A stretch of 64,000 nt of DNA from Crocodylus rhombifer (lineage: Eukaryota; Chordata; Crocodylia; Crocodylidae), in assembly GCA_038503035.1 (NCBI GenBank), contig JAVSML010000940.1:1-64000 (forward strand), in the 5' to 3' direction. Positions within the stretch are counted from its first letter, which is position 1, and every line of letters begins with the position of its first letter. Below the pieces are notes generated by a model that was not told where the DNA came from, did not search any database, and was given only the letters and a program-made list of their open reading frames with translations. The position numbers and the translations under genes were made by a program. Below are positions 62,278-64,000 of the stretch, in pieces.

Positions 62278-64000
62278 GTGAGTGAGATTGTTTTTCAGTC
62301 TTTGAGAGCCTCTTAAAAAATCCAGTGGATATGGAAGCAGAGTATGACCTGATGAAAATCTAATTAAGTGAAGGACATTTACATTAGTAGTTAGACAAGG
62401 AGGAAAAGGTCATTTCTGGCTCCTAAGCAAGGCAGCTTCACATTTCTGTATCTTCATGGACAGCTTGGAGTTGTAATATAAAATATTCTGGCAAGCACAG
62501 TCTTATTTGAGGTGTAAGCACCATCTTTCTACTTGAGAGAGAGGTAAACTGTTGTTTACATTTTAAACATTTTAAAGTTTACAGGTTCAGAGGGGGTCCT
62601 TAAGTGAGATGCCTACTGCAATGTGAATATTTCTGTCAGGAGAATCACGAGGGACGCCTTTTTGAAACACTCCATTAAATCCTTAGTTTCTGGATGAAAA
62701 AGTGCATCAATTTTACCTGCAAACATACCATAAACCTTGTTCTCTTATTTTAACAAAGACCACTTTTTTGATGTCACTGATGCTCTCTCCCAGTGGTTTC
62801 AATATCACTCCTTTGGGGTCAATAACATTTTCTGTAGTGTTAGGAACACTGAACCTTTTATAGCTATATATAAAAATATAGCTATAAATACACTCTCTGA
62901 CTGATTCTCCACTAGATTCAGGTGCAGCATTCATAGTTTCATAGTTAGTAGGGTCGGAAGGGACCTGAGCAGATCATCAAGTCTGACCCCTTGCCATGGC
63001 AGGAAAGAGTACTGGGGTCAAATGACCCCAGCGAGGTGATTGTCTAGCCTTGTCTTAAAGGCCCCCAGGGTAGGAGCCAGCACCACTTCGCTTGGAAGTT
63101 GGTTCCAGATCCTAATTCGAGTTGGCCTGGATGCATCTCCTTGATTGCTGCCTTAGACAAGGTGTAAAGTCCCTTACATCAATGGAGTATGAAGAATAGT
63201 TGAATTTGGCTTTTTCATGAACCTTATTGATCTAGCATAGTGGTGCTCAACCTTCAGCCCACAAGTCAAATGCATTCAACAGAACCATTGCACCTGATCT
63301 GTGGAGCTCCCCATGGGGAAGGACATTTGGTAGAGGGGGGGAGTGGTAGCCATTAATATGGTTGTCCTTCCCTTGCCAAAAGCCCAAACCCCAAACTCCG
63401 CACAGCTGGTCACAGCAGGGCCACAACCTCTCCCCTACATCTGGATTGAGGCTGGGCCTTTCCCCTGGAGGTCTGGGTTGGGGTCAAGCCATGGATTCCC
63501 TAACTGTTGACTAGGGTTGAATATTAACTGGTGACAGACAGAGAACAAGCTTCATATACTGTAGTAGTCTTCTTACTGTCCATATTTTACTCACACCTAC
63601 AGCAGTGATCAGGGAACCTGATGTTCGCAGCAACTATAGTTGACACTCTTAGAGCAGCACAGCATGATGGCACCGACAGATTGCTACTAACAAATGTAGA
63701 ATGTTTTTATAAAGATATGGCTAAATTTTCAAAGGTATTTTTAGTGCCTAGAGGTGGCTCCTTGTGGGACTTTCAAAAGTGTCTGACACCAGGCACTTCT
63801 GTGCAATTCAGTAAATACATCTGGAAAATGGGAGTGATACTTATATACTTTTTTTCTAGTGTTTTGAGAAGTTTAGATGAAGGACTGTATATATAGAGCA
63901 TTCTCATTCAGTATTATAGATAGATCTAGTAGCACGGTCTACAGTTAGGGTGCCTTATACTTCCCATTATAGTACCCAGTTTTCAGAAACTTATAATGTT
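62278..64000. other. After EGF exon 23; last exon not found
   Basis: Apart from the CR1 fragment at 62930-63118, nothing was recognised. The 91-codon frame 63621-63896 has no EGF-tail resemblance and no acceptor in the needed phase that I could support, so no final exon or polyadenylation site is called. Confidence 0.5.
62930..63118 (-). mobile_element. CR1 3' fragment, minus strand
   Basis: It is nearly the same sequence as 55443-55690: catagtttcatagttagtag, GATCATCAAGTCTGACCCCT, CCATGGCAGGAAAGAGTACT and GGAGCCAGCACCACTTCGCT. It lies after the last recognised EGF exon. Confidence 0.88.

Noticed and set aside
63621..63896. Candidate final EGF exon
   Set aside because: No acceptor in the needed phase could be supported and there is no similarity to the EGF tail.

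Overview
The window is vertebrate genomic DNA. It holds most of the coding part of one gene on the + strand, the epidermal growth factor precursor (EGF), spread over large introns. Eighteen exons between 9505 and 62277 join with matching phases and no stop, giving 2466 coding bases (about 822 codons). Their order fits exons 6 to 23 of the 24-exon mammalian EGF gene: EGF-like domains 1-4, the membrane-proximal YWTD propeller, EGF-like 5, a linker, EGF-like 6-8, two exons that share the mature EGF hormone, a transmembrane segment, and cytoplasmic-tail exons. I found neither the 5' exons (signal peptide, first propeller) nor the last exon; they probably lie outside.

The repeats point to a sauropsid, most likely a crocodilian, with turtle as the alternative. 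CR1 LINEs dominate: one almost full-length copy at about 4015-8453 with an esterase ORF1 and an endonuclease/reverse transcriptase ORF2, and seven truncated copies. Three repeat units at 28432-28775 contain pieces of U2 snRNA, which fits the snRNA-headed SINEs described from crocodilians. Many hAT-like and other inverted-repeat DNA transposons lie in the introns, several with target duplications that can be read directly.

Layout: 1-9504 is the intron upstream of exon 6, with CR1 pieces, hAT relics and the long CR1. 9505-10188 holds exons 6-7. 10189-18879 is one 8.7 kb intron packed with DNA transposons: a foldback element, a 1.2 kb hAT with internal tandem repeats, and a Tigger-like element. 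18880-30055 holds exons 8-13. 30056-35102 is a repeat-rich intron. 35103-47000 holds exons 14-19, with a hAT inserted into an old LINE relic at 40580. 49717-52799 encodes mature EGF and the membrane anchor. 52800-64000 holds the tail exons and minus-strand CR1 copies.

No bacterial-type system, CRISPR array, tRNA or rRNA was seen. The less ordinary material is the changed processing sites around mature EGF, the near-intact CR1, the U2-derived repeats, and the nested or foldback transposons. Family names for the DNA transposons come from termini and target duplications, not from a database search.
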